NCBI GenBank assembly: GCA_947630665.1
Contig: CANRID010000008.1
Location: 1 to 64,000 of the forward strand
Length of the DNA stretch: 64,000 nt
Direction: 5' to 3'
Origin: an uncultured Bacteroidales bacterium
GTDB lineage: Bacteria; Bacteroidota; Bacteroidia; Bacteroidales; UBA932
Part shown: positions 53,674-61,905 of the stretch, piece by piece
Layout: every line of letters begins with the position of its first letter
How positions within the stretch are numbered: the stretch's first letter is position 1
Notes under the pieces: generated by a model
The model's database searches: none
The model's input: only the letters and a program-made list of their open reading frames with translations
Told to the model about the DNA's origin: nothing
Position numbers and translations under genes: made by a program

Positions 53674-54402
53674 TTAGTCTGCCTTCATTTCAAGCCCGAA
53701 TCTTTCCCGGAGGATGCCTCCTATCCACTGCAATTGTTCCGGGATGGTCATCTGGCTGTTGTCTAATAGAATGGCATCTTCGGCACGGATCAGCGGCGCG
53801 GTTTCCCGATGGGTATCCATATAATCCCGTTCCTCAAGATTTTTCAGCACTTGTTCTATGGACTGGGGATTTCCGGCGGCCTGCAATTCTTTATATCTTC
53901 TTTCGGCCCGGATATGCGGGGAAGCTGTCATGAATATCTTGAGTTCGGCATCCGGAAATACGGCTGTTCCGATATCGCGGCCATCCATTACCACCCCTCT
54001 TTCTTTCCGGTAGGCATGCAGGATTCCGTCTATGAACTTCCTTACGAAAGGAAGGGCGGAGATATAGCTGACTTTGGCCGATATTTCCATGGAGCGGATT
54101 TGTGTCTCTATGTTTTCTCCGTTGAGATAGGTTTCCGATTTCCCGTCGGGACCCGTAGGACGGAAAGTCACGCTTATTTTCCGAAGGCCTTCCCGCAAGG
54201 AATCCGTATCGATGGGGCAGGGATTTTCCTCGGAGGGTTCCCCGATCCATCCGTTCCGGCAGGCGAAACAGGTTACGGCCCGGTACAAGGCTCCCGTATC
54301 GATATATATGTAATCCAGCTTTCTTGCGATCAGCTTGGCGAAACTGCTTTTGCCTGTGGAGGAATAACCGTCTATGGCAATTATAATTTTAGAATTTCCC
54401 AT
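53674..54402 (-). CDS. cmk: Cytidylate kinase
   Basis: This 242-residue kinase phosphorylates CMP and dCMP. The P-loop is IAIDGYSSTGKSSFAKL, with YIDTGALYRAVT for the nucleotide and VMDGRDIGTAVFPDAELKIF in the middle. The ATG at 54402 gives the conserved N-terminal distance to the P-loop. A -7 box ends 6 bases upstream, so the mRNA is nearly leaderless. Confidence 0.93.
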   Translation of the reverse strand: MGNSKIIIAIDGYSSTGKSSFAKLIARKLDYIYIDTGALYRAVTCFACRNGWIGEPSEENPCPIDTDSLREGLRKISVTFRPTGPDGKSETYLNGENIETQIRSMEISAKVSYISALPFVRKFIDGILHAYRKERGVVMDGRDIGTAVFPDAELKIFMTASPHIRAERRYKELQAAGNPQSIEQVLKNLEERDYMDTHRETAPLIRAEDAILLDNSQMTIPEQLQWIGGILRERFGLEMKAD

Positions 54403-54407
54403 ATCTG

Positions 54408-54433
54408 CAAAAGTACAAAAAAAGTTATCTTTG
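54408..54433. promoter_or_regulatory. Divergent -7 boxes for cmk and ppx
   Basis: On the minus strand TACTTTTG (54415-54408) serves cmk, with its end only 6 bases from the ATG. On the plus strand TATCTTTG (54426-54433) serves the Ppx/GppA gene with a 43-base leader. Confidence 0.6.
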
Positions 54434-54476
54434 CACCAAATAATAAGCCGCGTAAGGCTGAAAATGGGAATCGAAT

Positions 54477-55454
54477 ATGAGGACAGCTGTTTTGGATTTG
54501 GGGACGAATGTGTTTAACCTCCTGTTGGCCGATTTTTCGGAAGCCGGTTGCAAATATATAAAGGAAGTGAAATCGCCCGCCCGCTTGGGAGCAGGCGGTC
54601 TGGCCTCGGGGATAATTTCTCCCGGAGCATTTCAGACGGCCCGGCTGGCTATGGAGAATCTGTTGGGAGCCCTCCGGGAGGCAGGGGGTGCGGACAGGGT
54701 TCTGGCGTTGGCCACTTCTGCTGTCCGGGAGGCGAAAAACGGTCCCGAATTTGTACGGTTCCTGAATTCGGAATTCGGAATCGATGTGCAGGTGATTCCG
54801 GGAGAGCGCGAGGCGGAACTGATTTTTAAAGGAATTGCGGAGAGCTTGGCGGAGGAGGGGATTACGGGTAAAAAAGATAGTTCCCCGGCTGAAAATATCT
54901 TGATGATGGATATAGGGGGAGGAAGCGACGAGTTCATCATTTCGGATGGGGAAAGCGTGCTTTGGAAAAAGAGTTTCCCTATCGGGATGGCGCGGATGAG
55001 GGAGAAATTCGATTATCAGGAACCTGTGCCGCAAAGCGTCTTGCAGGAATTCGGGGAGTTCTGTACGCGGGAATTGGAGGAATTGTGGAAACAGACGGCG
55101 CGGTACGCGCCCTCCTTGTTCGTAGGGTCTTCCGGGTCTTTCGATACTTTCAGGGATCTGCTCTACGGCGGCCGGTATAAGGACCGAGTCGCGGTGAAGC
55201 TGCCGGAGGAGAGGCTGTCGGCCTTGAATGATCTGTTGGTGGCTTCCACAGCGCAGCAGCGGTTGGAGATGCCCGGCATGTCGCCCATCCGGGTGGATTA
55301 TATCGTACTGGCTTCCGTGTTTACGCAATTGGTGTTGCGGAGGGTGGCCCCGCGGGCGGTATATCAGTCCGCTTATTCGCTCAAGGAAGGGGCGATGGCG
55401 GAAGAATATGGAAAATACCGTCGGGATAATGGAAATAGGACGGAAGGTGACTGA
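54477..55454 (+). CDS. ppx: Ppx/GppA family phosphatase
   Basis: This 325-residue actin-fold protein has the phosphate loops AVLDLGTNVFNLLLAD and MMDIGGGSDEFIISDG, and the middle motif LALATSAVREAKN. Family members hydrolyse polyphosphate or pppGpp. It is a short form (about 320 residues, without the HD domain of long Ppx). It ends 40 bases before the sigma-54 regulator gene and may be cotranscribed. Confidence 0.85.
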   Translation: MRTAVLDLGTNVFNLLLADFSEAGCKYIKEVKSPARLGAGGLASGIISPGAFQTARLAMENLLGALREAGGADRVLALATSAVREAKNGPEFVRFLNSEFGIDVQVIPGEREAELIFKGIAESLAEEGITGKKDSSPAENILMMDIGGGSDEFIISDGESVLWKKSFPIGMARMREKFDYQEPVPQSVLQEFGEFCTRELEELWKQTARYAPSLFVGSSGSFDTFRDLLYGGRYKDRVAVKLPEERLSALNDLLVASTAQQRLEMPGMSPIRVDYIVLASVFTQLVLRRVAPRAVYQSAYSLKEGAMAEEYGKYRRDNGNRTEGD

Positions 55455-55494
55455 ATATGAGAATATAACGATTGGATAATTTATACACAAAAAT

Positions 55495-56658
55495 ATGAAA
55501 GTACTTATTATTGATGATGAGAAAAGCATCCGGAATACATTAAAGGATATTTTGGAATTCGAGGGGTACGAGATTTCCCTGGCGGCCGATGGAAAGGAGG
55601 GACTGGCGGCGGCCCTGAATACGAATTTCGATGTGATTTTTTGTGATATAAAAATGCCCGGCATGGACGGTGTGGAAGTGCTGGAGAAGATTGTCGAGAA
55701 CGGAGTGGACGCATCTGTGGTGATGATCTCCGGACACGGAACGATCGATACCGCGGTGGAATGTATCAAAAAAGGGGCTTTCGACTTTATCCAGAAGCCA
55801 TTGGATTTGAACAGGATATTGATTACCCTTAAAAACGCGACCGAGAAGACCTCTTTGGTAAAAGAGACCAGGATCCTGAAGAAAAAGGTGGCGCATATTC
55901 CCGAGATAATAGGGGAGTCGGCTCCTATCAGGCGGATCAAGGAGATGATAGACCGCGTGGCGGCGACGGACGCCCGGGTGTTGATTACCGGTTCCAACGG
56001 AACGGGTAAAGAGCTGGTGGCCCGCTGGCTGCATGAAAAGAGCAACCGTTCTTCCATGCCTTTTGTGGAGGTCAATTGTGCGGCGATTCCGGGAGAGTTG
56101 ATCGAGAGCGAATTGTTCGGCCATGAGAAAGGGGCTTTTACCTCTGCCGTAAAGCAGCATAAGGGCAAGTTCGAACAGGCGGACGGAGGAACCTTGTTCT
56201 TGGACGAGATCGGCGACATGAGTCTGGCGGCCCAGGCGAAAGTGTTGCGCGTATTGCAGGAAAACAAGCTGACCCGGGTGGGGAGCGACAAGGACATAGA
56301 AGTAAAGGTGCGGGTGGTGGCGGCAACCAATAAGGATCTGTTGGAGGAGATACGGAAGGGGAATTTCCGGGAGGATCTTTATCACCGGTTGAGCGTGATC
56401 GTGATTCATGTGCCTGCGCTTGCCGAAAGGAAAGACGATATTCCGCTGCTGGTAAATTTCTTTATGGAGCAGATCAGCGCCGAAAGCGGTATGTCCGTAC
56501 GGAAAATAGAGGCGGAGGCTGTGGAAGAGCTGAAAAAACATGCCTGGACGGGAAATATCCGGGAGTTGAGAAATGTTATCGAAAGGTTGATGATTTTAAG
56601 CAATAATGTGATTACCAAAGAGGACGTGATCGCTTATGCGAGTCCGTTGTTTAGATAG
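55495..56658 (+). CDS. Sigma-54-type response regulator lacking the DNA-binding domain
   Basis: This 387-residue protein pairs a receiver domain (residues 1-115, phosphorylated Asp 51 in FCDIKMPGMDG) with an AAA+ domain. Walker A is GSNGTGKE at 166-173, Walker B GGTLFLDE at 231-238, and RELRNVIERL stands at the end. The sigma-54 contact loop reads GAFTSA at 213-218 instead of GAFTGA. The chain stops right after the AAA+ domain, so the Fis-type helix-turn-helix of NtrC proteins is absent. It may act on sigma-54 without a specific enhancer site or have another role. No histidine kinase is next to it. Confidence 0.85.
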   Translation: MKVLIIDDEKSIRNTLKDILEFEGYEISLAADGKEGLAAALNTNFDVIFCDIKMPGMDGVEVLEKIVENGVDASVVMISGHGTIDTAVECIKKGAFDFIQKPLDLNRILITLKNATEKTSLVKETRILKKKVAHIPEIIGESAPIRRIKEMIDRVAATDARVLITGSNGTGKELVARWLHEKSNRSSMPFVEVNCAAIPGELIESELFGHEKGAFTSAVKQHKGKFEQADGGTLFLDEIGDMSLAAQAKVLRVLQENKLTRVGSDKDIEVKVRVVAATNKDLLEEIRKGNFREDLYHRLSVIVIHVPALAERKDDIPLLVNFFMEQISAESGMSVRKIEAEAVEELKKHAWTGNIRELRNVIERLMILSNNVITKEDVIAYASPLFR

Positions 56659-56701
56659 CGGGCGGTTTATAATGAAATATTAATTTAATACGGAAGATTA
56701 T

Positions 56702-58006
56702 ATGGCAACAGGAGATATATACGATAGATTGTTACAGAAAAAGGCGAAATTGGCATTGGTGGGCTTAGGTTATGTGGGTCTGCCGTTAGCATTGGCCTTT
56801 GCGAAGGAGGTACCGGTGATCGGATTCGATATCGATGAGGGAAAACTGGCCAAGCTGCGCAGGGGAGAGGATCCGTCGGGAGAGGTGGAGGCGGAGTGTT
56901 TTGAGGGATCGGATATCGAGTTTACCTCGTCGGAGGCACGTCTTGGGGAAGCGGGTTTTTATATTGTGGCGGTTCCCACCCCGATAGACCGGTCGAACAA
57001 TCCGGATCTGAAGCCGTTATTGGAGGCGACCGCGACGGTGGGGCGGGTTCTGAAGAAGGGGGATTATGTGGTGTATGAGTCTACGGTTTATCCGGGATGT
57101 ACGGAAGAGGAATGTGTTCCCATACTGGAAAGATTGTCGGGACTGAAAGAAGGGGAAGATTTCAAGTACGGATATTCCCCCGAGCGTATCAATCCCGGCG
57201 ACAAGCTGCATAGATTGGATAATACGATAAAGATAGTATCGGGATGCGACGGGACGGCTTTAGAGACGATAGCGAAGGTTTACGGACTGGTGGTGAAGGC
57301 AGGAGTGCACCGGACCGGGAGTATAAAAGTGGCGGAGGCGGCGAAGATCATAGAGAACACGCAACGGGATGTGAATATAGCGTTGATGAACGAGTTGTCG
57401 ATAATATTCAGCCGGATAGGGGTCAATACGTACGAGGTTTTGGAAGCGGCTGGGACGAAATGGAACTTTCAGAGATACAGTCCGGGATTGGTAGGCGGCC
57501 ATTGCATCGGGGTGGATCCGTATTATCTGGTGCACAAGGCGGCGGAGAAAAAATATCATCCGCAGATTATCAGTGCGGGCCGGTTTATCAACGACACGAT
57601 GGGAGGGTATATAGCCAAACGTGTGGTGAAGGAGATCATATCGGCAGGGAAGTCGAGCGTGGGTTCCCGGGTATTGGTGATGGGGATGACGTTTAAGGAG
57701 AATGTCTCGGATATCCGGAACTCTAAGGTCGTAGATATAGTGAAAGAGATGAAGGAATACGGGTGTGTGGTGGAAGTGGTGGATCCGAGGGCCGACAGGG
57801 ATCAGGTATGGCAGGAGTACGGCATCCGGCTGAAGGAGACTCCGGGACAGGACTATGATGCGATAGTGGTGGCTGTCTGCCATCGGGAATATATGGAGCT
57901 GAGTGAAGATTATTTCTGCTCGATGGCATCTCCGGGGGCGGTATTGGTGGATGTGAAAGGTATTTACCGGGGCAAGATCGGCCGTCTTCGTTACTGGAGC
58001 CTGTAA
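56702..58006 (+). CDS. Nucleotide-sugar (UDP-HexNAc) dehydrogenase
   Basis: This 434-residue enzyme oxidises C6 of a UDP-sugar with two NAD+ steps. The NAD site is LVGLGYVGLPLALAF (residues 19-33), and the catalytic cysteine is residue 268 in GGHCIGVDPYY. The family resembles WbpO/TviB, which makes UDP-GalNAcA for surface polysaccharides, over UDP-glucose dehydrogenase. No polysaccharide cluster adjoins it. Codon use is somewhat rich in TCG for serine and ATA for isoleucine relative to neighbours, a hint of separate origin. Confidence 0.85.
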   Translation: MATGDIYDRLLQKKAKLALVGLGYVGLPLALAFAKEVPVIGFDIDEGKLAKLRRGEDPSGEVEAECFEGSDIEFTSSEARLGEAGFYIVAVPTPIDRSNNPDLKPLLEATATVGRVLKKGDYVVYESTVYPGCTEEECVPILERLSGLKEGEDFKYGYSPERINPGDKLHRLDNTIKIVSGCDGTALETIAKVYGLVVKAGVHRTGSIKVAEAAKIIENTQRDVNIALMNELSIIFSRIGVNTYEVLEAAGTKWNFQRYSPGLVGGHCIGVDPYYLVHKAAEKKYHPQIISAGRFINDTMGGYIAKRVVKEIISAGKSSVGSRVLVMGMTFKENVSDIRNSKVVDIVKEMKEYGCVVEVVDPRADRDQVWQEYGIRLKETPGQDYDAIVVAVCHREYMELSEDYFCSMASPGAVLVDVKGIYRGKIGRLRYWSL

Positions 58007-58038
58007 AACGGGAATATAGGGCAACCTTTTTAAATTAT

Positions 58039-58046
58039 TATCTTTG
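58039..58046 (+). promoter_or_regulatory. -7 box of the nitroreductase gene
   Basis: TATCTTTG fits the consensus and lies 15 bases before the ATG at 58062, giving a short leader of about 10 bases. Confidence 0.55.
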
Positions 58047-58061
58047 CTAAAATTTATATAT

Positions 58062-58703
58062 ATGAAAAAGTCAGTTGGTTATTTACTGGGCGCTGCAGCG
58101 GGAGCGATGCTGTTGGCGCAATGTACTCCGGGTCCTTCCGGAAACGGTACCGCAAATGCCGGTATGGATAAAAATGAAAAATCGGAAGCGGTTCTGGAAA
58201 ATATCTTTGCCCGCAAGAGCGTCCGAAATTATCAGAAAAAAACGGTTTCCAAGGATACGTTGGATCTGTTGGTAAAGGCCGGGATGGCCGCGCCTACAGG
58301 TATGAACCGTCAACCGTGGGAGTTCGTTATTTTTACGGATGCCCAGGCGAAGGACGTATTGGCGGACAAACTGCCGTACGCGAAAATGCTCAAGGAAGCT
58401 CCGGCCGCTATAGTGGTGGTGGGAAATACGGAAAGCTCCAAACTGTGGATGGAAGATTGTTGCGCCGCAACGGAAAATATTTTACTGGCTGCCGAGGCTT
58501 TGGGACTGGGAGCCGTCTGGACGGCCGCTTATCCGTATGAGGAAAGAATGGAAGCCATCCGCTCCGTATTGGGAATTCCGGATCCGTATATTCCTTTGTG
58601 CCTTATCCCGATAGGTTATCCTGAAGGAGAGCAGCAAGCGAAAGATAAATGGAAACCGGAGAAAATTCATTACAATAAATGGCAATTTAAGAAATTTTCA
58701 TAA
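58062..58703 (+). CDS. Nitroreductase-family lipoprotein
   Basis: This 213-residue protein fuses a lipoprotein signal (YLLGAAAGAMLLAQC) and a Gly/Pro-rich linker to an FMN nitroreductase domain. RKSVRNYQKKTVSKDTLD and GMAAPTGMNRQPWEFVIF bind FMN, and CCAATENILLAAEALGLGAVWTA follows. Nitroreductases are usually cytoplasmic, so an exported, lipid-anchored form is unusual, though known in Bacteroidota. The ATG at 58062 is chosen; the track frame 18 bases earlier lacks a normal signal. Substrate unknown. Confidence 0.82.
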   Translation: MKKSVGYLLGAAAGAMLLAQCTPGPSGNGTANAGMDKNEKSEAVLENIFARKSVRNYQKKTVSKDTLDLLVKAGMAAPTGMNRQPWEFVIFTDAQAKDVLADKLPYAKMLKEAPAAIVVVGNTESSKLWMEDCCAATENILLAAEALGLGAVWTAAYPYEERMEAIRSVLGIPDPYIPLCLIPIGYPEGEQQAKDKWKPEKIHYNKWQFKKFS

Positions 58704-58730
58704 TTTTGTGTGCAATCATTACAAATTGCA
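58701..58730 (+). promoter_or_regulatory. -7 box and inverted repeat ahead of dsbD
   Basis: TAATTTTG (58701-58708) overlaps the nitroreductase stop codon. Downstream, TGCAAT (58711-58716) and ATTGCA (58725-58730) are inverted copies with an 8-base spacer. This would lie at the start of the dsbD leader, so it could act as an operator or RNA hairpin. Confidence 0.45.
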
Positions 58731-58791
58731 TGCTTTTTAAAAATAAAATAAAGAAAATTTATTTAGAAACATTAAATTCAATACTTTTTAT

Positions 58792-60843
58792 ATGAGATTC
58801 GGAAAAATCGTTTTTACCCTGTGGATGGCATTGTTTTCCGTAAGCGTTTTCGCCCAGATGATCGACCAGCCCGTTACCTGGAAGAGTAAACTGAACCGGA
58901 TAGACGGCAATGTTTATGAAATACAAGTGATCGGTACGATAAACGATCCTTCCTGGCATATTTACGGATTGGGACCGTATGAGAACGGGCCTACTCCTAC
59001 CGCTCTTACCGTTTCGGGAGAGGGATTCCGGCTGGAAGGAACGCCTTATCTGCTGAGTGAGGAAAAGAAAGGATACGATGAGTCGTTTAAAATGGAGATA
59101 GGGACCTTGGGTGGAACGGTTATCATTGCCCAGAAGGTGGAAGTGACATCGGACTCTCCCGTAACAGCCGTTGCGAATATCGAATGGCAGGCTTGTGACG
59201 ATCGGAACTGCCTTCCCCCTACGGATGAAGATTTTCCGATAGAATTACCGGCCGGTTCCGGCGTATCTTCCATAGCGGCTTCCGCCGGGAGTGCTTCCGA
59301 TTCATTGGAGGTTCCTCCGGTTTCGGAGGGAGAGGTCTCCCTGCCGCAGTCGGGTTCCAAGTCTTTATGGAGCGTGATTCTGGAGGCGATCGTCTGGGGA
59401 TTCGTGGCTTTGCTTACGCCTTGCGTTTTCCCGATGGTTCCGATGACCGTATCGTTTTTCCTGAAGAATTCCGGAGGAAAGGGCCGGGGCAGGTTCCTCG
59501 CTTCTTTATACGGAATTTCCATCGTAGCTTTATATACTGTTCCGATTGCCGTTATCATTCTGATTACTTACGTGGTGGGGGGAGACGCGGTAACAGCCGA
59601 CATATTCAACTGGTTAGCGACGCATTGGCTGCCGAATGTGATATTCTTCATTATTTTCATGGTGTTCGCCGCATCGTTTTTCGGAGCATTCGAGATTACC
59701 ATGCCGAGTTGGTTGGTGAACAAATCCGATTCCAAGTCGGATAAGGGAGGTCTTATAGGAGTGTTCTTTATGGCCCTGACGCTTGTACTGGTTTCGTTTT
59801 CGTGTACCGGTCCGATCGTGGGCACCATTCTGATAAAATCCACTCAAGGAGAGATTTGGGAGCCGATCATTACGATGCTCGCCTTTTCGGTGGCTTTTGC
59901 ATTGCCGTTTACGATCTTCGCTTTCGCCCCGTCCCTGCTCAAGGACCTGCCCAAGTCGGGCGGATGGCTTAATTCCGTAAAAGTGGTGCTCGGATTCTTG
60001 GAGCTGGCCTTGGGACTGAAGTTTTTAAGCGTGGCGGATCAGACTTATCATTGGGGCATTTTGGACAGGGAAGTGTATCTGGCTTTATGGATCGTTATCT
60101 TCCTGTTGCTCGGATTGTATCTGCTGGGTAAAATCCGCTTCGCCCATGATACTCCACAGGATTATCTTTCCGTAAAACGGCTGATACTTTCGATTATCGT
60201 TTTCGCATTCGTGGCGTATATGATTCCGGGCATGTGGGGAGCTCCCCTGAAAGCGCTGTCGGGATATATGCCTCCTATCGCCACTCAGGATTTCAATCTG
60301 GCCGGAGAAAGAGGTGCATACCTCCCTGCTTCCCGGGACAATGGAGCTCTGAGTGCGGAAGACGGTATGCCGGAGATCAAATACGCTGATTTTCTGCACC
60401 TGCCTCACGGATTGCAGGGATTTTTCGAATATAATCAGGCGCTGGAATACGCCCGGAAAACAAACAAGCCTCTGTTCGTGGATTTCACGGGTCACGGGTG
60501 TGTGAATTGTCGGGAAATGGAAGCGCGCGTATGGAGCGATTCCCGGGTGCTGGATATTCTGCGGAACGACTACGTGATAGTAGCCTTGTATGCGGATGAT
60601 AAGAAAACGCTGGACAAAAGCGATTGGGTGACCTTGGAGAACGGCAAGGTCTTGAAGACCCTCGGAAAGATCAATTCAGAATTCGTGCGGGAAAAATTCG
60701 GGGCCAATGCGCAGCCGTATTATATTTTGCTGGACGGACAGGAGAATAAACTGGCCGAACCGAGGGGGTATGATCTGAATCCGGATCATTTCGTGGAGTT
60801 CCTCCGCGAAGGAGTGGAGGCGTATAGGAAAACGCAGCAATAA
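58792..60843 (+). CDS. dsbD: DsbD thiol:disulfide interchange protein
   Basis: This 683-residue protein has three parts. A signal peptide leads to an N-terminal immunoglobulin-like domain with ACDDRNCLPP. A central eight-helix membrane domain has CVFPMVPMTVSFF and SFSCTGPIVG cysteines. A C-terminal thioredoxin-like domain has GHGCVNCREME. Together they relay electrons from cytoplasmic thioredoxin to periplasmic proteins, for cytochrome maturation and disulfide repair. The arrangement matches classical DsbD. Confidence 0.9.
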   Translation: MRFGKIVFTLWMALFSVSVFAQMIDQPVTWKSKLNRIDGNVYEIQVIGTINDPSWHIYGLGPYENGPTPTALTVSGEGFRLEGTPYLLSEEKKGYDESFKMEIGTLGGTVIIAQKVEVTSDSPVTAVANIEWQACDDRNCLPPTDEDFPIELPAGSGVSSIAASAGSASDSLEVPPVSEGEVSLPQSGSKSLWSVILEAIVWGFVALLTPCVFPMVPMTVSFFLKNSGGKGRGRFLASLYGISIVALYTVPIAVIILITYVVGGDAVTADIFNWLATHWLPNVIFFIIFMVFAASFFGAFEITMPSWLVNKSDSKSDKGGLIGVFFMALTLVLVSFSCTGPIVGTILIKSTQGEIWEPIITMLAFSVAFALPFTIFAFAPSLLKDLPKSGGWLNSVKVVLGFLELALGLKFLSVADQTYHWGILDREVYLALWIVIFLLLGLYLLGKIRFAHDTPQDYLSVKRLILSIIVFAFVAYMIPGMWGAPLKALSGYMPPIATQDFNLAGERGAYLPASRDNGALSAEDGMPEIKYADFLHLPHGLQGFFEYNQALEYARKTNKPLFVDFTGHGCVNCREMEARVWSDSRVLDILRNDYVIVALYADDKKTLDKSDWVTLENGKVLKTLGKINSEFVREKFGANAQPYYILLDGQENKLAEPRGYDLNPDHFVEFLREGVEAYRKTQQ

Positions 60844-60856
60844 AGGCTTCGAGAGA

Positions 60857-61495
60857 CTACCGGGGGAATAGATTTTCCGCGGAGGCAGCACTTTTTGTCA
60901 GATATTCGTCCACTACTCCCGGAAAATTCGCCTGCTCCAATTCATGGATTTTGGCGGCCAGTTTTTCAGGAGTATCGCCGGGCGCTATTTCGCATTGGGC
61001 CTGAAAAAGGATTTTCCCGTGGTCGTACGCCGGATCCACTATATGGACGGTAATGCCGGAGCGTTTTTCTCCGGCTCCGATTACGGCGCGGTGTACGTGC
61101 ATTCCGTACATGCCTTTGCCTCCGTAAGCGGGAAGAAGTGCCGGGTGGATGTTAAGGATCCTGTCGGGATACATATCTATAATCGCCCGGGGAATTTTAA
61201 GCAGATAGCCGGCCAGCACGATATATTCGATCCGGTGCCGTCGGAGAATTTCCGTCAGTTCGGATATCCGGTCGCCGCATAGCTCATCTTTGGTAAGGAC
61301 GTATGATTTTACTCCGGCTTTCCGGGCTCTTTCCAATACATAGGCATCCGGTTTGTTGCAAATGACAATCTCCACGCGTGCACCGGAACGGTTTTCTGCC
61401 TGTCCGTTTTCCGTTTCCCGGGGAGAATTGAAATACCGGATCAGATTCTGCGCATTGGTGCCGCTGCCCGAGGCAAAAACTGCGATATTGCTCAT
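60857..61495 (-). CDS. purN: Phosphoribosylglycinamide formyltransferase
   Basis: This 212-residue enzyme adds a formyl group from 10-formyl-THF in purine synthesis. Marks are IAVFASGSGTNAQNLI, LNIHPALLPAYGGKG with catalytic Asn and His, and the GITVHIVDPAYDHGKIL loop with the Asp. A short insert (residues about 26-40, ETENGQAENRSGAR) separates the first strand from the second. It is convergent with dsbD and divergent from acpP. Confidence 0.92.
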   Translation of the reverse strand: MSNIAVFASGSGTNAQNLIRYFNSPRETENGQAENRSGARVEIVICNKPDAYVLERARKAGVKSYVLTKDELCGDRISELTEILRRHRIEYIVLAGYLLKIPRAIIDMYPDRILNIHPALLPAYGGKGMYGMHVHRAVIGAGEKRSGITVHIVDPAYDHGKILFQAQCEIAPGDTPEKLAAKIHELEQANFPGVVDEYLTKSAASAENLFPR

Positions 61496-61521
61496 ATTTA
61501 TAGGTTGTAAATAATTCCGGG

Positions 61522-61585
61522 CAAAGATAGCGGTTTTTATTTAAAGACGCTTAAATTGCATTTTAAAAAAAAAGTATTACCTTTG
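61522..61585. promoter_or_regulatory. Divergent purN and acpP promoters
   Basis: On the minus strand TATCTTTG (61529-61522) serves purN, 26 bases before its ATG. On the plus strand TTG (61556-61558) and TACCTTTG (61578-61585) are 19 bases apart, the textbook spacing for this phylum, and serve acpP with a leader of about 60 bases. Confidence 0.7.
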
Positions 61586-61650
61586 CGGACTGTAATATGA
61601 AAGTGGTTACTAAAATTTATAACTTAATTATTAACTAATTTATTCAAATC

Positions 61651-61887
61651 ATGGCAGACATTACTTCCAAGGTTAAGGAAATCATCGTAGACAAATTAGG
61701 TGTAGATGCTTCAGAGGTTACTCCCGAGGCGAGCTTTACCAAAGACTTAGGTGCCGACTCTCTTGACACCGTAGAGCTTATCATGGAGTTTGAGAAAGCT
61801 TTTGAGATTACCATTCCGGATGACGCTGCAGAGAAGATTGCTACCGTAGGAGATGCTATCTCATACATCGAAGCAAATAAAAAATAA
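61651..61887 (+). CDS. acpP: Acyl carrier protein
   Basis: This 78-residue acidic four-helix protein carries growing fatty acids on phosphopantetheine at Ser 37 in [18 protein letters not shown]. Helix 2 residues that meet FAS enzymes are normal. fabF follows after 18 bases, the common order for acpP-fabF. Confidence 0.95.
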   Translation: MADITSKVKEIIVDKLGVDASEVTPEASFTKDLGADSLDTVELIMEFEKAFEITIPDDAAEKIATVGDAISYIEANKK

Positions 61888-61905
61888 TCTATCTTTCAAG
61901 TATTC

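Noticed and set aside
54381..56330. 649-codon open frame on the minus strand
   Set aside because: It is antisense to the Ppx/GppA gene and the sigma-54 regulator, both with clear motifs. Its product is Ser/Arg/Phe-rich with no domain, as expected from a shadow frame of such codon use.
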